Assembly: GCA_026413225.1 (NCBI GenBank)
Contig: CM048553.1
Location: 49,020,001 to 49,084,000 of the forward strand
Direction of reading: 5' to 3'
Length of the DNA: 64,000 nt
DNA from: Otis tarda
Lineage: Eukaryota > Chordata > Aves > Otidiformes > Otididae
In this document: positions 38,111 to 51,173 of the stretch, in pieces
Layout: each line of letters starts with the position of its first letter
Position numbering within the stretch: the stretch's first letter is position 1
Made by a program: the position numbers and the translations under genes
The notes under the pieces: model-generated
Database searches by the model: none
Told to the model about the DNA's origin: nothing
Seen by the model: the letters and a program-made list of their open reading frames with translations, nothing else

Positions 38111-40271
38111 AATACAGTATTTACCTTCCTCCAACCATCTGGTTACAGTTCTTCAAACTGAAAAAAATCCACATGGAAGGAGGGTATTGCTTATTTTTTC
38201 TATTTTGGTGAGGCTGTCAACAAAGTTTAGAATACACCAGTCATGCAAGGAAACAACACTTCCAACAAAAACAAGCAGATAGGATAGACGCTTAGATGAA
38301 ATCAAGATTGCAAGATCCACCCAGTGAGACACACACTTAACCATACAGCTAACAAAAGTCGCAATGGAAGAGCATATTCCGGCTTGACTCTGGGTCTACT
38401 AAGGAAGCTATTAACAACAAGTTAATAAAGGCTACAAAAATGTACTTCTAAATAAAATTACACAGATTTTTTTAGAAAAAAAAAGTGCTACAGAAACAAT
38501 GAACAACATATAGTCTTCACTAATCCCACTTGCAAGGCCAAGAACGTACATTAAAACTAAAGGCTGGCTAAAATACAGTGAGGAACATCTGGCAAGATTT
38601 CCTTCCATTCCACACACATAAGTCTTCCTGAAGTTTTCACCAGAACATTAAGATTTTCCTCTGTCCCTTCATCCACAGTCCTTGTACCAAAGCCTCACTG
38701 GACATTGGCAAGCATAAGAAGCTGTGAGACAGGGCTTACTTGGGGTTACGCTTACATGTTGTGGCTCAAAGACAGAACAAGCAGTGTCCTAGGACAAGTT
38801 CCTCCCTTCAGGTTTTGGGATACCTGTTCAGCTCTTGTCATGCAAAGCACTTCAGTACAAAGGACTCTCCAACTTTCTAAAAGCATGGAAGGGCTTCACT
38901 ACAGGAAAAATATCTGCAGGGAAGTAAGCAGGACTTCTACAATTATCTTTTTTCACGTTCATACACTTTATGGGAGAAACACAGGACACAAACTAAAAGG
39001 AAATAAAACCATTTTAAGCAATTGCTGGAGCCAGCAGGGACATCTGCATGGTAGGGCTACAGTTGTCCGAGACATAGGATGACAAAGATACTGGGAGATC
39101 AAAGATGCCATTCCAGTTGTTCTTGAGCATCAAGCTAACAATTGTAATTAACACTGTCATAGTAAGTTCTCCCTTCAGGTCTTCATCAAAATGTTTTTTG
39201 AAACTTTGTCAAAATTAATATTGGTTTTTTTTCACATATACAAACTGTGATCCATCAGCAAAGAAAATCATCTCTTTGATTGACCTGCCATTGCCGATTG
39301 TGAGCATGTATTAGAAGGGGGAAATTTACCCCTAAATCTGGGGGTAGGTGGGCAGCCCCACCACCTCTGATTTTTTGGGGTCAGCAAAGACAATTTCAAG
39401 TATACCTATACTTCCAATCACCACTGAAAAATTTTTTATTTTTAGGTTATTTACCTATATGTCTCAGTCTACATTCCAATATTCCATTGATCTCTAAGGA
39501 ACTTGCAGTTTTTCCCCCAGGATATAATCTTTCATCATATTACTAAAATCACCTCTGATCTGGGAGTATCACAGCAGTCTATAAATATTTATAAACAATG
39601 CTCTATTTTTTTTTTCAGTAGATCCAGATTATGCCTTTTGGAAATACACAATGGAAAAAGTTACATTCAAGGAAAAAAAAAACCCAAACCCAAACAACAA
39701 CAAAATAGTTTCTCAGCCTAAAATAACATCTAGCCCCAACTGAAATAAATTCCATTATGCTGTTCAGATGTTTGCCTTCATGAGTAATACTCCTTTGCTA
39801 AATATCAAACTGAATGAAAAGTCTAAGCTTTCAGAGACATTACAAAGAATAAAACCATCCCCTAAAAAACTTTTGCTTAACAAATTAACACATTGTAACA
39901 GGAAAGCCTAGGCTTACAATACATGATTGAGTATTGAGTAATACTCTAATCTTAATACTTCTTACAGTCTGTTTTAAAATCTAATTAAAACTTCCACATC
40001 AAAAACATTTCTTGAATTTAACCTTTTCAAAAACAACAAAAAAAATCCAAAACTCTAAGCTACAAAAGCCTCACAGAACAACAAGCAAACTAAACGTTTT
40101 TCAAGAACTGCAAGCAATGCTTCTGAATTTCAAAACAGACAAGAGCATCAATACAAGAAATGAGGGCAAGTAGTAAGTGTCCTAGTCACTCATATGACAG
40201 CTAAGCTGTTTGGACTTGCAGCGTCAGCAGAAGATTAGCATTACAGGAGGGTGGGGAGAAAGTCCACAAAC

Positions 40272-40289
40272 TTTTTTTTTTTTTTTTTT
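40272..40289. repeat. T18 run
   Basis: Eighteen T, about 150 bases left of the old CR1 fragment in intron 1. Confidence 0.95.
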
Positions 40290-40439
40290 AAGTACCAACT
40301 CACATTTAAAATAGATTCTCTGCTTGACAAAGAGAGACATTATAAAGTTAATTATCCAAATGGTCACACTGAGTATTGTACAACATAAACATCTTAGTTT
40401 ATGCTGTAGAGAAGACATCAGCACTAGCAAGGCTGTATC

Positions 40440-40633
40440 TGGCATGCTGAATCCAGTTTCGACTCCCCAGTACAAGAGAGAGATGAACTTACTGGAGTGA
40501 TTCCAGCTCAAGGCCACAAAGATGATTAAGGGACCGGAGCATCTTTTATAAGAGGTGATGCTCAGACTGCTCAGTCTGGAGAAGAGAAGGCTCGGGGTGG
40601 CTATAGAGTGTATATCTGGAAGAGATCCCTCCA
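40440..40633 (+). mobile_element. Old CR1 fragment in MYRIP intron 1
   Basis: GACTCCCCAGTACAAGAGAG, then AAGGCCACAAAGATGATTAAG and CAGTCTGGAGAAGAGAAGGC, match the same CR1 region as the old copy at 8.03 kb, with many changes and small deletions. The 3' tail is missing. Edges are approximate. It is the oldest-looking CR1 piece here. Confidence 0.8.
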
Positions 40634-41276
40634 ACACCCTGGCACTGCAAACAAGAGTATCATACAATTCTTTCCATTTCTAAGCCAATTTTTAATTGCG
40701 ATTTTACCTGTTTTCACAATACAGTATCATGCAATGTTATGATCTGCAATGATACTTGAAGAGTCAATATCACAAACTCCTTTGACCCAGCTATTCACAA
40801 ATGAAATATTTCATATAAAATACTTCTCCCTCACATGTTCTCGGCTTTAGTCACCAAACCAAATACCAGAGCTTTTCTACTCTGTTCTGCTACTCCACCA
40901 CTTCCAGTATTTTCCAGGCAGAAAACTGAGAAGAAAAAACCTTCTAGTAATTATACCTTTGATTCTGTTGCCAATGAACTCATATTTACTTACTTCAGCA
41001 GACTGTCAGGACCTAAATAATCCTGCTCTGTCTTGTCACTATAGTTTGGCATTTGACCAACTTTTGCAGAAGTCTTTTAGTATCTGAACAAATTTTTTGT
41101 ATAATCCTATTGGTGAACATTTCACCCTTTTAAATTGTACAACAAAATAGTACTCTTTCTCAGCCAAAAAGGAAGACAAGCACTTTGTTCACAGCAGAGC
41201 TCCTTCAGCACATCTCATATTTTGAAAAAGGTTCTGTTTAATGAACATCTCAAAGAAATTATCACATAGCCAGCAC

Positions 41277-41350
41277 AAGGTCATTATGCTACATGTTTTT
41301 AATGTGAATGCCAAAGGTCATGATGCTAAATGTTTTTAATGTGAATGTCA
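41277..41350. repeat. 37-base tandem duplication, two copies
   Basis: Units 41277-41313 and 41314-41350 differ at three positions. Each carries AAGGTCAT and TGTTTTTAATGTGAATG. It is a short tandem duplication in intron 1; no function is visible. Confidence 0.92.
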
Positions 41351-43358
41351 CACAACATATAATATATCATTTATATGTCACACACTTTATTTGGTGACAA
41401 AAACAAGGTCTGAGAGTTGAAAGTGTAAAGGTGCTTCCTGTGTTGTGAATTATGGCAACACACTTGAACAAAACAAACTTTAGCCAAAATAAAACATTCA
41501 AAGAAAATTTCTGTCCAAAATAATTTATACTACAGCTAGCACATAATCAAGTCTAAAATGTGGCATAATTAGCACTGGTCACAAATTTCTTAATCTATTT
41601 TAAACTCCAAGAAATCCAGGTACTGCAGTAAGCAGCATTGCGGATATTCTTCCATTTTCGCGGGAAATAAACTAGTGTCCCAAAATAACAAGAGAGAAAA
41701 GATACTGATCAGAAACAAAAAGCCATCTCTTCAGATGAAAAATTAAATGCAGCCCAACTGACTTGAATATGAGGACTTTATCTGCTGTAATATATTTTAT
41801 GCAAGATGCAAGACAAAGATCTCAAAGAGGATGTTATTCTTTGTACCCACACTGATTTTAAATGAGATTTACTGCACATATTTCCTGGTCTATAAACAAA
41901 GCAGAAAATTATCTTCCTTTCAGCCTTGTACTAATTTTATGTGAGATTTGTTTAGAAAACTGAACAGTTTACAGGTTCCGGAACAAAGTTAGATTTGTTT
42001 CACTGGGGAGTGGGGGCGGGAAGCAGCAGGTTTTTAAAAGAACCATGAAGCTCATTCTGTTCCTTCTGGGAGAAGTGTTCCGTATTAATGCAAGTTATTG
42101 CCATAATTGTGCATACTTCCTGCCTAGAAGAGAGTCAGGACATACTATAATAGGGAAAATTGTAAATTCTGAAGGTCAAAGGTTAACATCATGTGTTTCT
42201 AAATCCTAGCCTATTTTTAAAATAAACAGGAGTTCCATATTCTTCTTACTTCCACGTCTTACATTATTTTAAGCAGTGAATATGAAATAGCAGAAGTACA
42301 AATGCTCCACTGAAGTCATGTTTTAGTTAAAAAAGAATGGCGTTTCTCACCTAAGGATGGTGCCCTTCCAGAAGCAGAACACAGCACATTAAACTGTTTC
42401 TATAAACTACAAACTATTTTATTTAAATAGAAAACAAAGTTGTTTTTACAGAAAAAAAAAGATTGCACTGGAGGACATAATTTGTCACCTACCTTCCACA
42501 GATTAAAAAAAATATATGTATCATTAAAAAGAGAATCTTGATAGTAAGTCAATCATTTTATACCAATGTATCAGGCCTACAACTGACAAACAAGCATAAA
42601 TCCCAGTGGGAATTCAAAATGCGATATAAAAGTCAAATTCATTGACCAGAATAATCTTCTCACTGGTAACAGTAAACTCCTAGAGGAAAGGCTCATCCAG
42701 AATTTGGTGTTGCAGTTGCTAAAGATCATAGGTCATCTAGCATATACTGTTAGCAGTATTTCACTGTCATTGGCTTTCTAGTTACTGTATCCTCTCATTT
42801 TACTTCAGTCTCATCTTCCACAGTTTATGCTGAATTTAGGCAAATCACGTTAAGCTCTATTTTCTCTATTTAGTAGCAACTGTCTCATGGAAGAATGCGT
42901 AGTCGAGATGATGAGTCTGACAGTATTCTGACTGTGTGAGACTGACTGTTACTCTTCACAAAATGAGGAAGACTGCTTAGAGTGGAAAAAAAAAAAAACA
43001 AACACAAAATTGGAGCGGTAACGCGCCGACACACAATTGCATCTTGGCTGATTAGCCTCTTTTCCGTATGCCTTCAAACTAAAGCATGAAATGCAGCTTG
43101 TTACTGTAACAGACTGCCAACAACCTGAAGGTGAATCATCACAGGTCGGGAAGAAACCAGCATGTGCAGTTAGGACATGCAACTGATTCCCAAAGAGCCC
43201 AGCATAATCAGATTTGTACGTCTGTAAGCACGAGAATGCAAAGGCTTCCCTTCTGGATGCCCAACTTGCAAAGCGGGGCTCAGAGCTTACTGCTGTGTAC
43301 CCAAGGCTTCCTGCACAAACAGAACAGCAGCCACTGAACAGACTCATGTGCCTGCACA

Positions 43359-43405
43359 GAATCACAGAATAGTTTGGGTTGGAAGGGACCTTTAAAGGTC
43401 ATCCT
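43359..43405 (-). mobile_element. Very short CR1 3' tail in MYRIP intron 1
   Basis: About 46 bases of inverted CR1 tail (AGAATCACAGAATAGTTTGG, then GGAAGGGACCTTTAAAGGTCATCC). The match stops before the usual AGTCCAACC, making it shorter than the 18.4 kb tail. Confidence 0.85.
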
Positions 43406-45309
43406 TCCTCCACCTTCTCATCAAAACCTAAACCAGAACACATCTGCCAAATCAGTCTTCACGCTGTACTTTGTAAGCTAGAGCCAGCATGAAGAAAATA
43501 CTCAACAAAAAGCCTGTTTGTATTCCTACCTCTCTCCTCAGTGTTAGCTCAAGAGTGAGGACTGCAAAAATACTTGCACTCACCTGTGTTGCACCACACA
43601 TGCCACATCCTTCTCCAGAGACACCTGTCAGTCTCAGCATTTTACAATCAATGGCACTCAAATGAGCTACACAGATTGAAGGGAGATGAAAGAAACAGCA
43701 AAATCCTTCTGATTTCCTTCAGAGAATCGATGGCAGTTTCCATTTCATTTTAAGAGGCAGACAGAAAAGGGAGCACTCACTTTATCTGCCTAACAGTCTA
43801 ATGTGTGCACCAGAAAAAGGATCAGGTTCAGTGGCACATTAAGCCTGGAAAGGCTCAAATATTTATCTCCTTCCTTGTGGAAGAGTATATGAGAGAACAC
43901 AACTCAGGATATTCCTGTGCAGATCCCTATTTTGAATGCCAACATCCCATTTATTATAAGGTGTGAAGAAACTGAATGATACAGAATGTCCACTGCCATA
44001 TCAGCTGCAGAGCAACATGTGACAAGTATGTGTTTTAAAGTTAAATTCTTTCCCCAATACCCAGGGCAGTCACTATTTGTAAGACTAGCTAGAGAAGAGC
44101 ATCCTACAGATAACAGTCAACACACTAAGAAAGAAAACATAGGTCCACCAAGATAACTCTTGCAAGTTCAAGATGCCAAAGCACCACTACTGAATAAAGG
44201 GGTGCTAAGGCTTCTCATCAGAGTCATTCACACCTTTAGTCTGGGACAGTAGACATTGACAGAAAAAGTGAAGCTTTTGTAAAACCTCTAACAGCTCTGG
44301 AAGCAATATATATTTTACATCTGTATATGAATTTAATTTTGCATTTTAATCATACAGGCAAAGGGTTATGATAAATTAAGAATCTAGTCATAACTTGAAA
44401 GCCATATTGAGATCAACCCATGCAAACTACCAAAGCAAACAGCTAAGTGAATTGCTTGACTGCTACCAAAACACCCATAATATAAAATCCAACCAATATG
44501 CAAACACTCCACAGGCATATTTAAAATATCCTACACAATAAAATGGATTTTTTCCCCCACAATATATGTTGCACTAATTGATATCCTGCATCCTTCTTAC
44601 TATGTCTCATCAGCACAATCTTAAGTTTGATCCAAGAACTAACCTTTGACTGAGAGAATCTTTCTGCAGGACTAGGACAGAGACAGAAATTCTATTTTTA
44701 GAGGTAAGAAAATGCTTCCAACAGCAGTTGCCGCAATGAGGCAGTACTCTCTAGTGCTGCCAGATGTGAAAACAAATTTAACATGGTAAATCACTGCTAA
44801 TTCAAACCACTGACAGGAAACTCCACTGCAAATTACTGAATTTTACGAATTAGCTAGTAAATGAACAAAGTAAAAACCAAAAATAATGTCATAAGACTGT
44901 GCCTTCCGCATTCACTCTGACACCTGCAAAGTGCTTCTAACCCTGATTTACGCTAGAACAAGCAAGAATCATAAGAGGTACAGCAGTAAAGAGTCATATC
45001 TGTAACGCCACATGTCCCATTTCGCTGAGACTTAGCGATGAGCTGTAGTTGCTTGACACACAACTTACATGCCATGCGTGGGAAAAAGGGTTTCAGAAGC
45101 AGGTTGTCTTTGAATTGTTTATCCAAACATTTGTTAAGTGACATAAAACATAAGTAAAACGGAGCCAGAGCTGTAGAAAGCCTCTGAAAACTAAACTAGG
45201 AGCTAAGTTCATCTGTCATGCAGGGGAGTTAATGGATTAGTTTGTTGATACTGGGACCTACTCTACACTGTGCTTAGAAGGGGCTCTGCTTTTGACCCAA
45301 GCTTGGCTA

Positions 45310-45336
45310 TTTTTTTTTTTTTTTTTTTTTTTTTTT
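45310..45336. repeat. T27 run
   Basis: Twenty-seven consecutive T on the plus strand, in MYRIP intron 1. I see no CR1 sequence next to it. Confidence 0.95.
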
Positions 45337-47762
45337 ACATTGACACTGCACAACATGGAGATAACCTGAGCCCTGGACAGCAAACACAAACCTGGATCCC
45401 AAGTTTATACAAACAAGGAACTTTCACACTGAAGCACAAAACACAGGCACTTTCTGGAGTTCAAAGGCCAACTTCACTGTCAGGTTTTGACTGCTGGTTC
45501 ACTCACAACTGGATGCAAACTCACAGCTCCTTTTGTTTTAACTAGAGAACCAAAGCAGTTCATGCTCTTACAGGTTTAGAGAAACATCCAGCCAGTGCAG
45601 ACACCTTTTTGAGTCCCACAGAAATTCTTATTTGATCAACTTAAGTTAAGCAACCATCTCAGGTAACTAGCTAGGATTCCTCTGTGCCTTATTAATTTCT
45701 TTTCTAAAGTAGTTCCCTGTATTAGGGCCCACTCTTAAAGAAAGAAGTAGCGTTACCAGTACACTGAAATAGCATGTCTCTTTGATGAGTCTACATGAAG
45801 AACATCCCTTTTACAAAAAAAAAAAAAAAATTCCTGTTTCTACTCCTCTACATTAGCTAAACCTACTTTTTAGATTTGCAGTATCCATCAGAATAGGCCT
45901 TCTGGACCTTGATACAACATTGACACGAACTTGTTCCTCAACCAAAAGCACAATCTTAGGTATTCGTCACCTACCACAACTACATAGATGACACATTTCC
46001 ATGGAGGAGGTGCATTTCACTTAATCATATGTGGAACACGAGTCCACAGTATTTCATCCATTGATTCTCCTCTTTTCGACCTGTGATATTACCTTGGAGC
46101 AGAAATCTGAAGCCTCATCATTAAACATCAGAAGAGAAGTGAAGGGTGGAATAATCAGGCTGATCTTCCTCCAGAGGTGAACTGTTTTCTTCTCACTTGG
46201 GACTGAACACATTACTTTTGCGCTTGTGGGGATTAACATATGGACATTTTTAGATCAAGCCCAACTGAGATTGTTAAAAACCAACATCACCAGACTATAC
46301 CTTTTAGAATCTTCCCCAAATTCTTTCAGTTATTTTTAAAATGGTTTGAACTATAGTTTAACTTAAATCCAACTCATGGTCTGTCAAACAAATGTCAAAG
46401 CACTTATGACAGCTAGATGCAAGCGTTGAGATAACTTCAAGAAAGGTACACCAAGCACTCCTGGGGATGACCACTGAGGGGCAGAGGGATCATTTTCCTT
46501 AAGGGGAAAAGAAGGAATCAACCTCTTGCAAGACTGACAATGCTTAGAAAAATAGATACACTCTGCAACTTGAGGTATTTCAGGACAGGGTCAGTTGCAT
46601 CTCTGTCAACAGCACTTAAATCATATGCTGAACATCCACGCCATAGCAATTAATGATAATGGCACAAACCAGCACTTTTCTATTTGGATTGCCCTGTGAC
46701 ACAATATCCTGTTCACACAGCCCAAAAGGGACAGAAGAAAACCACATTAAAATGACCTTCTGTATCAGAAGTACTGTCTAAAAAACAAAAAAGCTCTTCT
46801 CGTATTAGTTTCAGAAGAGGTAAAACTCCTCATTACAACTGCTGAACAGAAAATTTACTCCTTGAGTTGTAAGCATGTTTTGCTTTCTTTCCTTTTCAGA
46901 TTATGTACTGTCTTCCTTCAAGAAACAAAAGTTGGTTTACAACTTCAGAGCCACATATTATTCTGCATGGAGGCGGATGGAGGGTGTTGGGGAAAGGATT
47001 GTTTTGTTATTAAAAAACCCCAGGCTGTTGCCTGGCTTCAAGACTCATTAAAGCCAGTGGGAATGCTATGGACTTTAACAGCCTTTGAATGAGGCTCTAC
47101 ACTTCAGATTGCTATCACGAGAAGAGACTACATCTCATTTTCTACAGTGAATTACCTCAGCACCCTTTAAACAGACTTGATCCAGAAACTATGGCTGCAT
47201 TAAGTCACTTACCAATTTATTCTTCTCCATCAATAAGCAACAAACAGTGCAATGAAGAGTCCAGAAAGAGAAGACTTTTATAACTGCTGCACAGCAGAAC
47301 CGCAGCTTGGGTCTTCAGCAACACAACAGGCTAGAGTTTCCCTTCCCACCTGCCAGCCAGCGCCAGCAAAAGTCAGGAAGACTACTTATTGATTACCATG
47401 AGTCAACTTGAGACAATGCCATCGAAAGTGTCTCATCTTCAAGATTAATCTCCACAGTGGTTAGCTCCTCCACTTGAATAGCTAGTATTTTACTTGGAGG
47501 TGTACTTTGCCTTGAAGAATGCAAAATTAATTTCCTATAGTAATGTTTTATATCTTAAAACAACCAGTAAAAAGTAATAACTGCAATAATCTGAATACCA
47601 AACACCAATATTAGTTTTTCTTTTATGATCATCAATTAATCAATAGGTAAATAAAGCATATAGGTAATAGGAAGTAACAAGAGGTCTTGTTTCCTTTACC
47701 TAGCTCACGGACTAATCGGTCAGTAAAAATTTGCAAGGTAAGGGCTTTTGTTAGTATAACAG

Positions 47763-47766
<4 letters not shown>

Positions 47767-47809
<43 letters not shown>

Positions 47810-47829
47810 AGAAGAAGAATAAGAAGAAT
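47767..47829. repeat. A41 run followed by GAA/TAA repeats
   Basis: Forty-one consecutive A (47767-47807) lead into (GAA)n and a TAAGAAGAA stretch. It is the longest single-base run in the window. It produces the lysine/arginine-rich and phenylalanine-rich chance frames on each strand. It looks like an expanded microsatellite; no retrocopy body is recognisable to the left. Confidence 0.95.
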
Positions 47830-50284
47830 TGCTCTGCTGTTGAAATGCAATGCATATTGGCCTGGAAATTTAATGTATTCCTATTCCTGGAATAGTATCC
47901 ATAAGATCTAAAAATTTTTCATTATTGCAATAATGCTGATATTAGCTTTTGACCAGTGGAGCCACTGCAGTCCTTATACTCTGTTCATCTACGCTAAAGC
48001 TCCTAGGTGATTCATTAAACTGCTTTCCACTATAGTATGCTTTATTTATTTTCAGGACATAGAATACCTAACATGATGTTTATTTTCTGAAAAATGCAGT
48101 TTTAAAAGACACAGCACAGCATTTTTCTACAGGCAGAGAAGATAACACATAGCAACTGAAAATTAAACAGCAAGAAGGTCATAATCACCAGTCTTTACCT
48201 CACAAATTTAGCGTGCCAGCCACATGTAAGGGCTCTTCCCCCGAGGTCTGTGTAAATTCACATAAAGTTTGGAGATAGGCATCTTTGCCTAATCTCTCAA
48301 AAAGATACTTAAAACTAGACAATGGCTTGAAATCTTACTAAATTATACTGTACTTAGCCCTTCTACAAAATTCCCTGTTTATGCCTTAGTTAAAGGACAA
48401 GTTTCTTTGGTCATCTGAGCAACAGCATGGTGTGCTTTGCTCCACACTGAAATATAACAGTTACCTTCCTCTTCCCTTAAGTCCAATAAGCCTCTTTTGA
48501 AAGTAAGCTGCCAAAAATCTCAAATATAAGAAACTTGGGGCTGGTTTATTTTCTGGCTGTCAGTGGTCCGCAAGTAAGCCAGGAGTCTTTATTATCTCTA
48601 ATAATCTATCTAGTAAACAACCTACCTGGACCCAAAAGGAAGGCAAATAAAGCACTCCATGGGAAGGCTGGATTAATCTGCTCAAACAAATGAATGGGTT
48701 TTCTCACAGAGAAAAACTGTCCCTTTGGTTTTCATGGTACTATATTCAACTAGTTTCTTTCAACTCGTCCAACTTTCCAAGGGCGAGTTAAGGTGGTTTA
48801 CACTGCTAAACAGCAGTTTCCAGTCTGATAACAGCAGGGCACATTAACGTTGGCAGCAATACAAAGGAGTCACATTTTCATACATTTATGAACAATAGTG
48901 CATTCAGTATATACAGCTTTTCTTCAGCATCACCCATGCACAGTTTAGGGATTTATTTTTTCTTTGTTTAAGTACAAGCTCAAGTGTTCTGTTTACTGCA
49001 ACTGTTAAGTGAGAAAGGTGAATTCCTACTGCGTTCATACACTTGGGTACACCCTACATAATCCAAAAGCCTGGTTTAGCAATCAATTGTCAGCGCACTC
49101 AGCTATATTCATCAGGTTAGGGTGGGAGCAGGGAAAACAACTCAGTGAAATAAACATAAGTTTTAGCTTCACTTTCACAATCCGGTATCACTCCTAGACA
49201 ACACTGGTTCAGACGAAGACAGTCTGTTCAAAAGCATTAACCTGTCTGAAAGGACAATACTGTTACTTAAATCAGCAGCAGGTTCAAGATGCCAGTCCTG
49301 TCACAGGACACAGTGCTCTTCTTTAAGTACTTCCCATCCCAGTGGAGGCTACTGGGGTGGAATTGACTTCTGGGAGTTCTCACTGGCAATTAATGCATCA
49401 CAGCTGTTGAAAACTATGCTCTCTCATTTGTAATAGTTATGTGCATTGTACCGTTATCAGACAAATCTCATGGGAAGGTTAAAGAATCGCTGAGCACATT
49501 TTTGGATCCTTGGGCATAAGACATCAGTAAATATGCTCTGATACAATTTGGTACCTGAGTAATGATGGGTAAGGCAGTAGCCTAAGGGATTACGTACAAG
49601 ATACAGCACCTTCTGCTCTTTGCACAGCCCTGTTCACTTTCTCAAGCCAGAAGTGAGCAGCAAGCACTACTGTTTGCCACTTAACTGCAGGGACAGAGTC
49701 ACTGGTCTCAATGCAGCTCACAGGGAACCACTACCACTATCAATAAGCAACTATAAAAACCTGTCCAGCTTGATGACAGTTACGTCAAAGTCAGGAAAAC
49801 GTCTTGTAATATAAGTAGTAAACTAATTTTCCTTCGTTTCTCTCTCTAGCCTTCCAGAAAAGGGTTATCTGAGGAACAAATAAAAGCCTTTATTGCCCAA
49901 ATCCTTGCTGTGTCTACTCTAACAAACTCCAGGCTCCATCGCAAGACAGCTGCCCACATTTTCAGAAACGTAGGAAGTAGTAAAATGGTAGGTATAAGGC
50001 AAAACCCACCCTTTATCAAAAGGGATTGCTAGACACAGCTACAATCTCTGCAAACGCACTTGAGGAGGGACACACACGCACTCTAAGGCATTTTGCGCTC
50101 TAATTCGCTTCCGTTCGCCCAAAACACAACACAAACCCCAGCACAGCGCACGCTCCTCCTTCATCAGGCTCCTGAAGAAAAGTCAGCTGGAGCCATGTGG
50201 CGTTTTCCTCAGCAGTTCCCATAAACTGACCTTGATGCCGGGGAAACGCGCGCTGCTCCCGCCTGAAGCATCAATTACGAGCTC

Positions 50285-50295
50285 GGGGGGGGGGG
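50285..50295. repeat. G11 tract at the downstream edge of the CpG island
   Basis: Eleven consecutive G on the plus strand, followed by CGGCGGG, form a possible G-quadruplex. A matching C12 run lies at 50551-50562, followed shortly by ACCCCC. These mark the GC-rich island shore inside intron 1 of MYRIP. Confidence 0.8.
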
Positions 50296-50831
50296 CGGCG
50301 GGATGCTCCCGCGGAAAGGCGGCAGAGGCAGCGCCACGCAGGACCCCCTCCCCGTGTTCGCGGGGAAGTTGATAAGGAGTTAAATACTCCAATAACGATA
50401 TTAATATTAATAGTAGTACTGCAGTGACGGCGCTTGAATAGCCACGCTGCCTGCAGAACGCTGCGAAGCTACTCGGACATCTGGCCGGTAATTAAGAGAA
50501 GCCTAACACCGTGTTGCCGTGCGCCGCCGTGTCCCGTGTCCCCCCCACCGCCCCCCCCCCCCACCCCCGGCCCAGGCAGACGGAACCACGGCGGAGGAGC
50601 CTCCCGCCTCTCCCCCGCCTCACTCAGGGCGACGGCCCCCCGCCGCCAACGGCCGCGGCACCCGCCCGCCGCGCGCGCTGCCTCAGGAGCCGCGGGAAGG
50701 AGGTGGGGAGCGAGTGTGTGGGGGGGGTCCCGCCGCCGGCCGACCCCCGACAGCCCACCCCGCGACGGGGCGATGCGGAGAGCGGCCCCGCAGGCGCGGC
50801 CCTGCCGCAGGGCCCCCTCACGGTGTCCGCG

Positions 50832-50848
50832 CCCCCCCCCCCCCCCCC
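50832..50848. repeat. C17 tract (G17 on the MYRIP strand) just inside intron 1
   Basis: The plus strand has 17 consecutive C. On the gene strand this is G17, starting 11 bases after the end of exon 1, with further GC-rich DNA beyond. Intronic G runs close to a donor are known splicing enhancers and can fold as G-quadruplexes in RNA or DNA. Length may vary between individuals or be miscalled. Confidence 0.9.
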
Positions 50849-50859
50849 GCCGTACTCAC

Positions 50860-51100
50860 CCTCGGCCGAAGGCGAGGGCTGCACCAAGATGGCAGGCGGG
50901 CAGCAACTTCCCCGCGCCCGGGGTACGGGCAGAGGCACCGCCGGCGACTGCGCCCCGTCGCTCATATAGGGAGGGGGCTCCGGCTGGACACCTGCGCGGA
51001 GCCCCGCTCCGCACCGGACGGCGAGAGCCCACTGTCACCGTCACCCTCACTGTCTGCTGCTGGCGCCGCTTCCCCGCCCCGGCGAACGCGCCACCGGGTG
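50860..51100 (-). other. MYRIP: Probable MYRIP exon 1 (5' UTR), with upstream ORF
   Basis: The minus-strand donor CCGAGG|GTGAGTACG has its last exon base at 50860. It is the best donor I see in the island. The 5' boundary is unknown, and 51100 is only a placeholder. Within it, an ATG at 50965-50963 opens a frame of 35 codons plus one base before the donor (starts MSDGAQSPAVPLP, rich in proline and alanine). It is out of frame with MYRIP. The ATG has a weak context (T at -3, A at +4), so scanning ribosomes may pass it. A further upstream ATG at 51212 starts another GC-rich frame, if transcription begins that far up. The exon is an inference from the donor, CpG context and family gene structure; there is no transcript evidence here. 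Confidence 0.6.
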
Positions 51101-51173
51101 CTACTGCGCTGCCGGCGGCGCCTGCTCCCGCCGCACCCCAGCCACGCACCGGCACCTGCCCGGGGGCCGCCGG

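Larger units (their letters stand above)
40634..50239. other. MYRIP intron 1, promoter-side part; no gene seen
   Basis: AT-rich sequence with the A41 and T27 runs, a 37-base tandem duplication and one 46-base CR1 tail. I see no extra MYRIP exon. Confidence 0.7.

Noticed and set aside
50624-50965. 113-codon minus-strand frame starting MSDGAQ as a full gene
   Set aside because: The frame crosses a strong splice donor at 50860 and the G17 run. Only the first 35 codons are likely exonic, so it is treated as an upstream ORF.
50966-50971. TATA-like CTATAT just before the upstream ATG
   Set aside because: Poor match, and the promoter looks like a TATA-less CpG-island type. If it did work, transcription would start past the upstream ATG.
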